Assembly: GCF_030247195.1 (NCBI RefSeq)
Contig: NC_080672.1
Span: 305,009,115-305,073,114 of the forward strand
Origin: Topomyia yanbarensis
Taxonomy: Eukaryota; Arthropoda; Insecta; Diptera; Culicidae
Length of the DNA stretch: 64,000 bases
Direction: 5' to 3'
The notes beneath the pieces were generated by a model. It was not told where the DNA came from and did no database searches. It saw only the letters and a program-made list of their open reading frames with translations. The translations under genes were made by a program, and so were the position numbers. Positions 23,146 to 35,438 of the stretch are shown here, one piece after another. Positions within the stretch are counted from its first letter, which is position 1. Every line of letters starts with the position of its first letter.

Positions 23146-24130
23146 ATGACCGTGTGTTGGCGTACATACTTATCATTGTTGTTTATTTTGATGATAATGG
23201 TGTAGATGCTAGTGTATAGCTCGCGGAGGCGATGGTTTTGAGTGGTCATTGAGCATGTTCCATTTGGGATCATAACATACTGCATTTGATAAGATGTGTG
23301 AGCGGTTTCACGCGTTGGATGTGAATTTAGAGGACCAAAAGACTGATTAAAATTTATTTTAGACCGCCTGGTTTTGGTGTGTGATTACGGGTAGAATGTT
23401 TAGCAAATCGCGATGCGTTATTGTAGGATTTGAGCACTGACAAATGGATCTTCCATTAAGTTTTTCTTCTGCATAGCATAAACTTTAGCTTGGACAGATA
23501 CCCTAGCAGCGACGTTTGAAACAGATCATGTAATACCGATTTAGGAAGAACAAGCGAGAATGAATATTAGCAAGTTTATAACCTGTTTGCAATACAATAG
23601 ACAACAATAGTTTTGATAGGGATTTTGACTAAGTTTGACAGTACGGGGTTATTCCCTAACGTTGAACAGTGATCGTTAATTGGTTTTGAATGCAATATGC
23701 GCATCTTGAAAATGTTAAATATTCCATTTAGGTGTATGACATTCTTGATTCTTTTGTACTATAACAGCGCAAGATTTACCGGAATTAAAACATATGCATT
23801 AAAAAAGTTGAAACATAAGACGCTAGCATTACGAAATTATTACTTCTCATTTAATCACGAATACAAACTGCAAAGCATCTGGCGAAACGATGAACGCCAA
23901 CTCAAATCTGGACCAGAGTCTGGAAGTATGTGAATGGGTAGCGAAACGAATCCGAGTTACAATCTTTTGTGCACCCATAGGAATTTCGCCAACTGTTATA
24001 CGACACATTTTCAAGTGTGTTTTTTTTTCAATGAGTACGAGACAAGTTTCTGCGAATTTCATTTCTTCGCTAGGACGATCCATCGTCCAAATTCGAAGCT
24101 TAAGACATCTAGTTCTCAGACTCTAAATTG
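23146..24130. other. Downstream flank of the kinase
   Basis: No gene or recognisable transposon domain. It should contain the kinase 3' UTR, but no convincing polyadenylation signal was identified. Confidence 0.4.
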
Positions 24131-24849
24131 TGTTCCAGCGAGTTTTATCAAAACGTGGATCGGCGGGCTACCCGGCACTAGTTTACGGTATTACCACGGG
24201 GAAGGGTTTTTTATGTGCATCGCACACACTCCAATCCAACTACTTAGTAGTTAGTTGCTTCAGTAGGGTAAGCTACCCTCGATACAATCCCAGTTTTCGA
24301 CCATCCCCACACCGTGACAATTTCTGTATGGCAGTACGAGCGCTAGCTGTGGGTAGAGAATTAAGCGACAAACTCCAGATTGTGCCATGCAACACTACAA
24401 CTCGACTCCTTTGTTCCATTCAGTACCACAACCCTTTGGCTTCTTATCCGGTGCCATTTAGCACCGCAGCTCCTTTAGCTCATTCATTATGCCATGTAGC
24501 AAAACTTCCTCGTTGAGCTTTCAAATGGTTCGCGAAATACTCGGTCTTCGACGGTCTAACCTACTCCGATGAAGAAATTCCCGACGAGAGAAGTACTTCT
24601 GAAACCGAACCAACCAGCCAGGTGCCGAGGTTCAGCTATTCCGGTGGAGCAGGGCATCCAGTTCGCTAGTACTCCGACGACCCCGACTGGTGGTGTTTCA
24701 TCGCGGTCTACTCAGTGTAGTCACCGGCGGTCGATCTAGATTATCCTCGGCGAAAGAAGTTCTTCCGATACAGATTCTTCTTTGCTTTTTGCTATGTTTC
24801 TTTCGGATCAACCGGTAGGTTGCCGTGGTCAGTTCGGCGATTCCGGGTA
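24131..24849 (-). other. Probable 3' UTR of an R1-type non-LTR fragment
   Basis: This GC-richer stretch (with GGTGGAGCAGGGCATCCAG-like blocks repeated in altered form near 24645 and 24845) lies directly 3' on minus of the RT fragment at 25705-24850. From memory such blocks recur in mosquito non-LTR 3' regions. No open frame with known motifs. The exact 3' end and a target duplication were not found. Confidence 0.45.
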
Positions 24850-25706
24850 GAGCATGGCGTCCGGTTTACTGACGTTCCTGGATCTAACCTACTCCTGCGG
24901 AGTGTTTCCCGGCGTTAATTGCTCTGTCGAAACTGTTGCTCGCTGTTCATCACGCCATATCCTTAATAAAGAAAAAATCGCCATCTCTGCTGTAAGACGG
25001 TCATGACCTGCGTGTCGCGTCGAACCTCGATTATTCGAAGACCACATGCTCCGGTGTTTCTGTGACGTCCGCATGTCCGAACCGATGTTGGTACTGTCTG
25101 AAACAATTGACCAGACAAGAACTACGTCAGATAGAAGGTTACACTTCAAAATGACACTTATTTACGCAGGTCGAGAGAACCAGTATGAGTCTGTGAGTCC
25201 ACCTTCCTTTTGCCGACGAGTCCCAATCTTGCTGCTATTTATCCAATGTTGGTCGTGTTCACCGGATTCCCTTCCGCTTCTAGCATTCGTTATCTTCCAC
25301 TAATATGATGCCGAAAAGGATCATTCCTGCGATAGCACAGACTATCTCTGATGAGACAGTCCTGTGCGTACTCGCTGCCATGAGCCTGAACGTATTACTC
25401 AGCTTAACCCGATTCCGCTGTATCCAACCGCAACCAAGAGAAGATGCCCGAGTATCGACGATGATACGCTAGCCAGAAGATGCCTCTTACTGCTACTTGG
25501 ACCGGCATTGTTCGGCAGAATTCTGTCGAAAAGCGTTTATAACATTGACAGCCTTCTCGCAAACATAGCGGACGTGGATGTTAAAATTCATTCGGTCATC
25601 GATCATTACGCCTAGCTGTTTCAGCGCCCGCTTTGAGACTATGACATGCTCCCCGACAGTGATTGCTGCTTGCTCCGTTTTGTGGTGGGCTATCTGCAAC
25701 TTCACT
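24850..25706 (-). pseudogene. R1-type non-LTR RT C-terminal fragment
   Basis: Reading minus from 25706: LQIAHHKTEQAAITVGEHV, then KQLGVMIDDRMNFN, the thumb and post-RT region typical of R1/Jockey-group elements in mosquitoes. It continues through frameshifted SNTFRLMA and SSEIVCAIAGMI segments and a HRFGHADVTETPEHVVFE zinc-type C-terminal tract. The catalytic FADD is upstream of the truncation and absent. The fragment starts exactly where the gypsy integrase relic (25926-25707) stops, so it is a 5'-truncated insertion into that element. Confidence 0.8.
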
Positions 25707-26699
25707 CCTTTTTGAGCAGGTAATACTCGCCTTCAATCGGGCCGGTATAATCGACATAGACGCGCTGCCACGCAGTGGGGAGTGAGGAGGTGATCTGGCT
25801 AAGGATGCACACAGTTGACAATACAATACACGTAGCTTCGAGAGAGGGCGCTGCACGGCGCGATGGCCACTGTTTGAGGCATCGCTTGCGGGGCTTCGAT
25901 GGAATGACGAGTTGTTCGGCAAACATGATTCATTCATCTACTACGGAGAATGATTCATTTCTAGCTTGGAATAGTTGGATTTTGGACTCCGAAAGTTTGG
26001 ATTGTGGCCAACGGTACTAAACGTGATGGTAGACTTTTCGAAGCAGTGGAGTTACTTGAGTCTGCTTGAGAGGCAAAACTTTCACCGTATTAAATACTAC
26101 CGACCTGAGACCTTCTTCATGGTTGATGCTCACGATGACGTAGTCCTCATCGGGTTTGCTGTGCTGGTTGGTCAACTTTGAGAGCAAATCTACGTCGTTA
26201 AACTTGTGGATGGGTACGGTCTCGATGTCGACATTGGGTGCCAGCAGGTTGAACGTGAAGCGCTGAAGGTGGTTTGCGATATAGACCGGTGTTTTCTTTT
26301 TGGAACCGAAGATACGGAGTAAAGGCTCGCGATCGATGTTCAAACGAAAGTGGCGTCCGAAAAGCATTTTGTGACAGCGAGAACTATGGCCAAACCTTCG
26401 CGGTCTGGCTGACTGTAGCCTCATCGGGAACATGTGATTTATCGTTGCCGTTGACTCCACAGGAAGAAACGTCGGCAGAGACAATGATAAGATGGTTTTC
26501 GAGTGGATACAGTTGCTTGCGCATATTGGGAACAAACTTGCCATTAGAGTTGGTGGTCCCCAAAAAGGATAATAAGTGGCAGCTGCTTCAATTTTTGCCG
26601 TAACTGAACGTAATCCGCGACTGTCGATAATGTGATCTACGTACTGCACTTGACTCGACTTGAATGATGAGTCCGAATCTATAGATCATTATCATCATA
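25707..26699 (-). pseudogene. Ty3/gypsy fragment B: RT end, RNase H, integrase
   Basis: Minus strand from 26649: QYVDHIIDSRGLRSVTAKIE (after the RT palm), then HKMLFGRHFRLNIDREPLLR with KKTPVYIANHLQRF (RNase H region), then SKPDEDYVIVS. Further down, 25926-25707 holds WQRVYVDYTGPIEGEYYLL, the start of the integrase core with its first Asp. Several frameshifts and an RNase H deletion are present. It overlaps in content with fragment A (28798-29510), so the two are separate copies. Confidence 0.8.
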
Positions 26700-26721
26700 T
26701 CAGTTACTTTCAGTTACATTT

Positions 26722-28787
26722 CCCTCTCGCAGGTTGATGGGATTGACGGTATTATAAACATCATCAAGCCACAATATATTCAATAGAGTTATCTAAATAT
26801 AAGGACCTTCGCTCTTTTTAGTTTTTATTTGCACTAAGTTCTACTACTAGAGGTTAATTAGTTCTCATGTTAATATTCCACCAAACATTATGACTACTGA
26901 GGATTTGATTTATATAAGAAGCCCGCTTCAAGATGTTGATTACAATACGCCTCGATAGTGGTGTGTCGGGGAGGCCGGGAGGGCTGATATGAGCCTTTTG
27001 TCTGTTCTATACCTTTCCTCTATTCACCAGCTCATAACCAACAATCAACCAGTAACAAATAGATAATTGAGAAAGGATGTGCTATGTGTGGTGATTGGCT
27101 ATTCAAGTATTAGTAGTGTTTGAAGTACTAATGTATGTCTCATGTGATGATCATAACTTCAGCTGTATCTTGTACCTACCTAATCTATTACGTCTCTCAT
27201 ATATTGTCTTTTATTTCTTCTTTTCGAGTCCTATACTGCCATTCTACACCCGCCTTCAGCTGGGTCAACAAAGATGGTGATAGTGAACGTCTTAACACTC
27301 ACACATTCTCAAACGCGGTCTCAGCGGGAACCTACAAAAATGCCATCGTGCACGCGATTACGAATCGGTCATGTCCGAAAGTCTATTCCTTGATCCTAGA
27401 AGCCTAGGTCCATGCCTTCAGCTGGACCATTTAAGAAAATACGCCCATACCTATTAGACACCACGTCTCATGGCGACATGACCGGGAACCCTATCGATAT
27501 AAACGATCCCACTCTGCCAGAATTCAAACCGCGCACTGAAAATTTAATATCAGACTCACGGTTCGCGCAACCATTCAAGAACATACGTTACAAAATCACG
27601 TCAGCGCACAAACGTTAGAGCCCCTCGCGATTTTCCAAGCAACATACGAACTCGCAAACATGATTACACCCCGGTGATAAGGTGAAAATCTCAGCACTCA
27701 TAAACTTACCAACACGATCTCAAGCGTCAACCTACAAACTCCCGCGCTCGCGCCATCATGAATCGGGATCGTCCGGAAGTATCTATCCTCGGTACAAACA
27801 ATCTAGGTCCTTGTTAATTATTAAAAAAATAATAAAATTGAAAAATAACTACCATATCCACTAGACAAAACGTTCCATGGCGACATGACCGGAAACTCTA
27901 GTGATATGGGGTAACTCTCTCCCTGTCAGAATGTGATCCGTACACCGAAAACTAAAGATCATCCGCGAATATATGAATCGCCGCAGGGTTTCAAAATCGA
28001 ATTTATACATGCGAAGTCACATACACGCGACAAACACGTCAACATACGAACGCTTAAGCCCTTCGCGATCATCTACGCACACCTATGCCCGCGATCGCGT
28101 AAACTTGATAACACTGCGGCAATTGTGTGAACGTTTTAGTACTTACGAAGTTACAAACGCGATCTCAAACGCCAACCCGCAAATGCGCGATCATGAATCG
28201 GTCACGTCCGGAAATCTTTAACCTTCATTCTAGCAATTTAGGTCTATACATTCAGTTGGACCAATAAAAAAAAAAAAATAAAGCTCATATCCACTAGACC
28301 ACGCGTTCTACGACGACATGATTGGGAACTCTAATGATATGGAAGAACCCACTTCCTTCTGGAATCTGAACCGTACACAAAAAATTAAGTATCAGATTCA
28401 CGGTCCGCGCGCGATTATTCTAGAACACACGCGAATATGCGAAAGGCACACGGTTATGAAATAGAATTTATGCACGCGAAGTTACACGTTAGCACACGCG
28501 ACATACAAACGCACACGCGATCGAGCACATTAACGTACAAATGTTCGAGCCCTTCGCGATGATACACGCGATTCCCTACGCCCGCACATGCCTGAACCGT
28601 ACAATGAATATCACATTCAGAATCACGGCCCGCTACAATTGGCCTATTGCAGTGTTTTATTGGGCGACATTGCCTGTCTCGTCTGCAAATTGTAGTATGT
28701 GATTCTGACGGGGAGCCCTTCCGAGAACCTAGCTCTACAGCTCCAGTAGGACAACTCTCGAAAAAAAAAAAAAAAAAAAAAAAAAAA
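26722..28787 (+). mobile_element. Poly(A)-tailed retroposon of unknown type, 22-bp TSD
   Basis: The 2066-bp insert ends in 27 A (28761-28787) and is flanked by an identical 22-bp direct repeat (26700-26721 and 28788-28809), the signature of target-primed reverse transcription. No RT or endonuclease motifs are visible. The body contains about three copies of a roughly 400-bp unit with the words CTCAAACGC, CATGAATCGGTCACGTCC and CATGGCGACATGACCGG (27300-27490, 27705-27910, 28140-28330). A related unit occurs at about 60740-60935. It could be a 5'-truncated non-LTR 3' end, a SINE-like composite, or a retroposed repeat RNA. Confidence 0.75.
27300..28560 (+). repeat. Diverged ~400-bp tandem units within the retroposon
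   Basis: Three consecutive units share a CTCAAACGCxxxCTC start, a central CATGAATCGGTCACGTCCGG, a TCCTAGxAxxCTAGGTC block, then CACTAGAC and CATGGCGACATGACCGGGAA. Similarity between units looks about 70-80 percent by eye. Many CG-containing words (CGCGA, ACGCG) stand out against the AT-rich surroundings. Confidence 0.7.
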
Positions 28788-28797
28788 TCAGTTACTT

Positions 28798-29510
28798 TCA
28801 GTTACATTTATTCGTACCCAAGTACGATGGAAGCATCGGAACATCATGAGGCAAAGGCGTGTTAACATGTCTGACCCGGCCCAGAACAGGACGGATACCG
28901 TCCCTATTAAGAAGCTGGTCTAGGTACTTCACTTGACCCATAGGTCTCGAACTTGATCGTGAATCCATGCTTCTTATGTTGCTGCAGAACACGGTACAGC
29001 TTCTGTTTATGCGACCATCGGCTAGGATATCGTCGATGTACTCAATATGGCAACCAAGATTTACTGAAAAGCGTCGGGAGCGCTCTTGACACCAGAAAAA
29101 AATCGGTTAAAACGATAAAGCTACTAGTGGTTGTTTATCGCAACATGCGTACATTCCTCGTCAATGCCGACTTGCCGGTGGGCATCGAACAAATCGATGT
29201 GGCTATAATTAGCGCAATTTGCCATCCGATTGAAAATGTCTTCCAGGATTGCAAGTATCTAGATATTTAATACGAGAGCACTGTTTAATCTGACAAAAAA
29301 AAATCTAGGCAAATTCGATCGGAGCGATTCGGCTTGTGCACCACCATCATGGGTGTTACCCAAACCGCATAGGTGACAGTAGTGATGATTTTCCAGCCAC
29401 TTCCGTTCCTCCTTGTCAAAGGCTTCCAAGTCGTATTAAACTGGTCGCTTCGGTTGGAATACAGGCTGAGCATCCGACTTGAAATACGGTTGGTAAGCAC
29501 AATGGCGAAC
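28798..29510 (-). pseudogene. Ty3/gypsy fragment A: reverse transcriptase
   Basis: On minus, a PVFQPKRPVQY segment near 29465 and AVWVTPMMVVHKPNRSDRIC (29372-29313) are the start of a Ty3-type RT. HIEYIDDILADG near 29050-29016 is the catalytic box with both Asp intact. QVKYLDQLLNRDGIRPV and LPHDVPMLPSYLG follow down to 28809. Frameshifts lie between these blocks. The relic stops at the TSD of the retroposon. Confidence 0.8.
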
Positions 29511-30082
29511 TTGGCTTTTAATTCGACTATTTGCTGATCCGTTGGCTGGCTACTAATTAGAAGGAAAATGGTACTTCCCAGGGCCCAAAGTCATCCATAA
29601 GGTCGTAGCCTAAAACATTCAGCGAAAGGTATAAACATAACAGTTACCTTTGAGTTTTTCCGACGCTGCTCGGAACATAGCTTCTATGCACAATCTGTCC
29701 CATGAAGCATTTGACAAGCTAATAGAGAAGTCTTTGGGCCCTGACATTGGGCCAGTTTCGTCTGAATATAATGTCTGAGCCTCGTAGGAACTCCGAAGAT
29801 AGTTGTCTCCACATCCCGAATCAGAATATATTGGCTCGATTGGCACGTATCATATAGTGCGAGCCGTATTTCAAATAGTTGACGGTTACATTCTTGGTCG
29901 CGTAGTGCTTGATTTGCTGTTTCATCGACCGGCAACGAAGTGAAAATATCTGTATACCTGTAGAAGCAGTCGGCGAAGGAACATTCCATCTCTAGAACGT
30001 AAGCGAATTCAATGGTATTGGATGGATGATATAGAAATACAATAACAAACGCAAGTGGCATGTTAAACAGACGGTTCTCTGA
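29511..30082 (-). other. Unassigned region upstream of gypsy fragment A
   Basis: A 125-codon minus frame (30061-29684) and a 75-codon one (29846-29619) may be the protease/gag side of the same gypsy relic, since they lie directly 5' of its RT. I see no DSG/DTG protease motif or zinc knuckle, so no function is assigned. Confidence 0.35.
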
Positions 30083-31092
30083 TGGATGGACGTGCTAATG
30101 TTGGTGTCTACTGTCGTGAAATGAGATTGGAACAATCTCACTCGCTGGGCAGATATTGTACTCTATTCCAAGCAGAAAACGTGCGGGATACATTCGGCCC
30201 TTAGCCAAAGTTTATCTGGTAAAGTTAGAAACTTCTGATCCGGTGGTCAAGCTGCAATCAAGGCCCTTAGCTTGGACAAATCGCGATCCGAGCTACTGAT
30301 TGCATGCCAAACTCAAATTAAAGCGAACTAAGCATTGTAAACACTATCTACCTTGTCTATGTGCCCGAACATTCCGGTATTACTGGAAATGGCTGGCGAA
30401 TTGGCCAGGACAGGTGCATCAGTTGATTTCGTTGGTGCTGAGCCCGCACTACCAATTTCTACAAGTTGGATAAGCCCAGCAGTAGCGCAATAGCGATTTT
30501 AAGTTTTTGGCTGTCCTTACATAGACGACACCCTGTTTCAACAACTTAAACTCAGAGGCATATTAAGGCTCAAGTTACCTCAAGGCTTGGTAGTATGCGT
30601 AAGAAAAATTGTGTTCAGCTTTGCCACCAGATTATTCATTTAAACCTTTTCAAAACTCTAAAAGAAAAATATCAGTCGATTTATTAGATCATCACGATTC
30701 AATTCATGCAAAATACCTGCTGGAAAAACCATCGGCTTAGCTGGATGGTGCTTTTGAAAAAGTAGCTGTGATTTTTTATCACACTACCACACCGAGCTGG
30801 GGTACGCAACACAACTGCGCAATGAAAAAACCACAGCCACTTTGTCAAAAGCACTATTTAGCTAAGCCGATGGTTTTTCCAGCAGGTATTTTGCATAAAT
30901 TGAATCGTGATGATCTAATAAATCGACTGATATTCTTCTTTTAGAGTTTTAAAAAGGTTTAAATGGATAATCCGGTGGCAAAGCTGAACACAAATTTTTC
31001 TACGCACACTACCAAGCGTTCAATTCTAACACATGCTTAAAAAAGGTAACTTGAACCTTAAAGTTCCTTATCCAATGCGGTAAAGAGCCTTA
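30083..31092 (+). pseudogene. Loa-like RNase H to C-terminus fragment, interrupted
   Basis: Plus-strand relic closely similar to the C-terminal part of the Loa-like ORF2 at 9641-10500: GVYCREMRLEQSHSLGRYCT, then QAAIKALS, VPEHSGITGNGW (HSG retained, NEWAD degraded), AEPALPISTSWI, then FGCPYIDDTLFQQLKLRGI. After a TTAA foldback (30567-31057) the last residues KFLIQCGKEP and a TAG follow at 31062-31092. The first catalytic Asp segment and parts of the middle are deleted. Confidence 0.82.
30567..31057. mobile_element. 491-bp foldback MITE with TTAA target
   Basis: A near-perfect palindrome with arms of about 240 bp, starting GGCTCAAGTTACCT and ending AGGTAACTTGAACC, flanked by TTAA (30563-30566 and 31058-31061). 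It interrupts the Loa-like relic; removing it with one TTAA restores the coding continuity seen in the intact copy near 9641-9710. TTAA duplication is the hallmark of piggyBac-type transposition, although the ends are not the usual CCC. A 3'-truncated relative is at 41272. Confidence 0.88.
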
Positions 31093-34000
31093 GGCTTTCT
31101 CGCAGGCGATTTGGAATACTTGTAAGTTTTACTTACCTGTTTGTTTTTGTGCTGTTACTTTTCCCACCGTTCGTCCCTCCTTCTCCTCTCCATCCGATCA
31201 GGGAAATGGTGAAGACACGGCAAGGCACATGTTCAGCTGACTATGTATGTCTAAATTTACATTAGCAAGGTAATTATTGATAGCTTCCACGGCTGTGAGC
31301 CGTGGATAGCTTCCAATTGGATGATAACTAGCGGTTAACAGGCGTGTGAAGAATTTGTTCGAACTCAAACATTAACTTCTTTATCATTCAATACGATGAT
31401 GTCAATTGAAGAGATGGAGTGCTCATTCCATTCTGAAGCAGTCTGTAACGTGAGGCGGCCGTTTGTTGATACCTATAGAAACACATCACAAGATCTTGGA
31501 CGTTTTGTCCAACACGGTAGGGGATCGCGGCATATTCTACATCTGTCAACACTCTGGAGGCTGGTATTGGCATGCTTAGAACCAGATTCCATCACCATGA
31601 GCTTTGTCTTTTCGGGACTAAATAGTACATTTGACAATTCAGAGTCCCAGATTCATGAGTGAGATCGCTGATAATTTGGTTATGAGTTATATGAGCGTCT
31701 AATTAAACAGTAATTTTGTCAGTTGATACAAAAACTGTTCACATGATTTAACTGTAGAAAGTCATAGTCACGACACCTAGCGACTAGACGAAAATTTCTT
31801 TCTAGTCACTAGGTGACGTGTCTCTGAGACTGATGTTATTACCGCTTGTTTTTTTTAAATCTATTGTAATATTCGTTGTTACCAAACTATTTCGCATTTG
31901 CTATCCTCAATTCCGTATATCACAACCAAAACCAACATATTTCTCAAAAAAACAAGACTTCATCCAACCAGAATCGACAACACACATCAAATGCATCAAA
32001 AAAGTAACGCGACTCGCCGGTGACCGCTAATCATCGAACCGCATCTGCGCCGCACACCCAACACTGCATAGGCGGCACCCCCTTCAGCATATAAAAAGTC
32101 CCACATGCCCTCTTGGTTCCTCCCGCGCCAGGCCCCGGGGGTTTTCAAAACCTGTCGATAATGGTTCCCGTAGCCTTAAGCACCGTGTGTGCACCGCACC
32201 GCGCCTGCTAGCGCCAGTCGCTATTCCGTGCACACTGATTATACTGATGCCCTCTACCTGTACCTGTACCTGTTCTGTGTCTTGTACCCTACAGGAACAG
32301 CGACGGAAGCGATCGGTGGCGTACCAAAAATCGCACTACACGGTAAGGCAGCCGGTGTCGTAGCTGGCCTTCGCGGAAGACGCGATCAGAGCATTCGAAC
32401 CTATAGCCGGGGATAGTTTGGGCCGACATACCGTAACCAATGGGCGGTCAGTGTCTGAATTGGGACTGCCTTGGTCCCGGGATACGACATCGTAGCTACA
32501 ACGGCGTAATCGAGGGAAGACCGAAATGTACCATTGTAAGTGTATAATAGGAATTTAGTCTTAGCTAGTAGCTTCGCCGATATGTTGAAGAGTTGAAATA
32601 ACGGAAAAGAGATTTGATGAACCACTCAAACCGAACTTTTTCAATCGGAGAAGCAATCAATGTAAATATTTGACATTTTTTATAACTTTCATCTATTATC
32701 CTTTGTTCAGAAAAGCTTTGGTTAGTCTTGCTTATCCATCAATCATTTATAGAACAACGATCATCAAATCTCAACTTTTAACCTCCCACAATCGAGTTAT
32801 TTCTGTTCTGTTTCCGTTTCATGAAAATTGAAATTTTCTTATTCGGTTTAAATGTTTTGATTGTTTTTTAAAATGACAGAAACTTTGTAAGATAAAGTCT
32901 ATACATTTCAGCTGTATTCCAATATTGATAGAAGATTATTAAAGAACCACGTGTATTTGTAGTACTTGTAATCAACATAACTGAACATTATCCCAACGGG
33001 GGAACTGCTAGGCATATAAAGCAATTTTAACTCAAACTCTTACCAGTAATACAAACTACTAAACAAAAAAGAACATATTCAACAAAGAGAATACAGAGCA
33101 TTTGCCAGCCTGTCTCGTAAAACTATTCAAGTTGATACATTGGAATGTATAATAATGATTGAATAATATTTAGCTGAAGACCTTTTTATTGGAAAGTTTT
33201 TTGTGGAATAGTTAGGTAAGCCAGTAACCTCAGGCAACAACAATTTCCACTATTCACGGCACGAGCGCTCCTGTTCAAAAAATAAAAATAAAATAAATGA
33301 TAAATTGTTTGTTTTCTTTTGTTTTTCACTGTCCATTAAAAAATGTTCCATTTTTTTATATTTCCTCATTCGGAAAAGTGAAAAATGAGAATAGAAAATG
33401 TAAATATAATTAGAATAACTAGGAAGATGTAGCATTCCGAAAAATGGTCTTTAGCTAAATGTTATAAAATCCTCAACTACTGTAGTTAGCGTTTTGGCCA
33501 TTTTAAAACAAACAAAATTAATCACTGACCAGAAAAGCATAAATGAGAATCTCCACTACAATGTTCTGTTACACGGAGTTCCCATCAAAGCTCGCGATGT
33601 AGTAAACTTATAACAACAAATAGATGCGAACTTTTGTGAAAAGTTTGCCAAGCATAGCCAATTTTGTACAGGAAAAAAAACAGCATCAACCAGTAAAAAA
33701 CCGTGTTATCCTTTCATAGGAACCAATATGCATAACATCCATTCGTTGAATTGTAGATGGGAAATACAAGACTTTACTATCATGGCGGTACAGTAAGCTA
33801 TGTTGCACAAGAAACAACTTGTTTGTGTTTATTTTTAATTTATCATAATTATCCCTCTCTCTCTAAAATGACAGAGATAATTTGTCCTCCCCTCACAAAC
33901 CCAGAAAATTTGGCTGACGTCGATTGTCATAGGTTGAATAATAAACAATAGCGTTTGGGGAAGAATGTGAAACTGTTGAAATTATATATGAGTGAAAACA

Positions 34001-34470
34001 ACATCCTAAATAAATGTATTTAAAATGTGTAACTAAATAAATAAAACAAAATGCATTATACAATAATTAAAAATATGCAAAAAAAAAATAAATTTATCGG
34101 CCGAAAACTAATTGAAGGAAACCTATAATGAAAACATTTATTCTGCAGCGCCTGTATTATAGCTAAGCCAGTAGGAAAGAATTATCGATCAAACACTATT
34201 ATCAAGCTAAAATGTGGTGAAACTGAAACAAATAAATCAGAATTATAATAAAGCAAGTTTTTTATTTCTGCACTTTTGAACTAAAAGAACGCCCGTATCA
34301 CATCTGTCCTTTTAGTTAATATCTTTACAACCAAAATTTAACCCAATGTCTTAGAATTGTTCTGCGTAATAGAATTGTTCATCATTATAGACACTTTTTA
34401 AACATTTCTCCATCAGTCTATCTTCTGACTTCGCACAAAGCAGATGCCAAAAATCGCTACGCTATAGGCA
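31093..34470. other. Gene-free stretch with minor repeats
   Basis: No gene recognised. 31770-31825 has an imperfect hairpin (ACACCTAGCGACTAGA and its inverse). 32100-32420 is GC-richer, with a CTGTACCTGTACCTGTtCTGT tract, possibly a degraded coding or retroelement piece, but I could not assign it. The rest is AT-rich with poly(A)/poly(T) tracts. Confidence 0.4.
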
Positions 34471-34862
34471 ACAGTGAAGCCAGCCAACATTTTGTTCTAT
34501 ATTCAGTGCACGAACAGTCTTGTCATCCAAGATTGTCAACAGATGTTCCATGGGGTTCAAATCTGGCGGCTGGGGTGGCTACTGATGCATTCTTACTGTT
34601 TTCGAGTGGAAATAGCGCTTCGCTACCTTCGATATATGCTGGGGGTCATTGTCCTGCTGGAAAATATATCATCTCATTCATTTTCCTGAGTGACGGCCTC
34701 AAATTTACCTCTAAAACCTACACGTAGAATTCACCGGTCATTATTCCATTAATCCTGACAATATTGCCAACTTCATTTCAGGAAAAACAGTCGCACACTA
34801 GCAGTGATCCTCCCCCATGCCTAACACTTGCTTGAGTAAATCTGGATTGCAGGCGCTCTGAC

Positions 34863-34991
34863 GGGCCAATTTCTTCTCTGGATGAAAACCGGTTTTCGCT
34901 GAAACCCAGTTTTCGGGTTGCTGGTGACCAATTAGCCGAAAACCTGTTTTCAACGAAAATCGGTTTTCATCCAAGTGAAGAAAATGACCAT
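34863..34991. mobile_element. Mini foldback inside the Tc1 relic
   Basis: The ends read GGNCAWTTTCTTCWC and GGATGAAAACCGRTTTTCG in inverted orientation, with a short spacer, about 129 bp in total. It lies between the TDESKY and GGGS-type blocks of the transposase relic, so it is a later insertion. No clear target duplication. Confidence 0.65.
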
Positions 34992-35379
34992 TAGTGTTTT
35001 AAGTTCATATTTACTTTCATCGGTCCAAATAATTTGCTTCCAAAAGTTAGTAGGACGGGAAGCTTACTTCCTCGCGGAATTCATACGCTTCTTAGTATTT
35101 TATTTGTCTCAGTAATGGTTTCTTCTTTTTGAAGTAGCTCTGTAACCCTGCTTCTCTAATGGCGATTTCGCTTGAACCCGAAACCAGGGGGGGGGGGTGT
35201 CACTCCTGTCATCCGCTATGGAGATATACAGACTTTGACAGTAGTCAACATATGTGGGCCTAGCCGGCTCTAGGCCCATGTAGCCCGTGCAATAGCATTG
35301 GGTTGTTTTGATTATAACAAAGGCAGATGTTGGCTAGGACAAAATGGCTGCCTAGCAGTGGCCTGCCCGAAACAGAGTC

Positions 35380-35438
35380 AGGTTCTAACCCCAACCGCTG
35401 TCAGTTCATACATTTTGACAGCAGTTGGGGTTAGAAAC
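35380..35438. repeat. Strong hairpin, 21-bp arms, one mismatch
   Basis: TTCTAACCCCAACCGCTGTC at the left is answered by GACAGCAGTTGGGGTTAGAA at the right with a loop of about 14 bases. It may be the end of a second small insertion in the Tc1 relic, the remainder being the poly(G)-containing stretch from about 35186. Confidence 0.7.

Noticed and set aside
27300..28560. CRISPR-like repetition
   Set aside because: Units of about 400 bp in a eukaryotic retroposon, with no short identical repeats or unique spacers.
31388..31662. 88-codon + frame and 61-codon minus frame
   Set aside because: No domain recognised on either strand; the region lies between transposon relics and has no codon or splice support.
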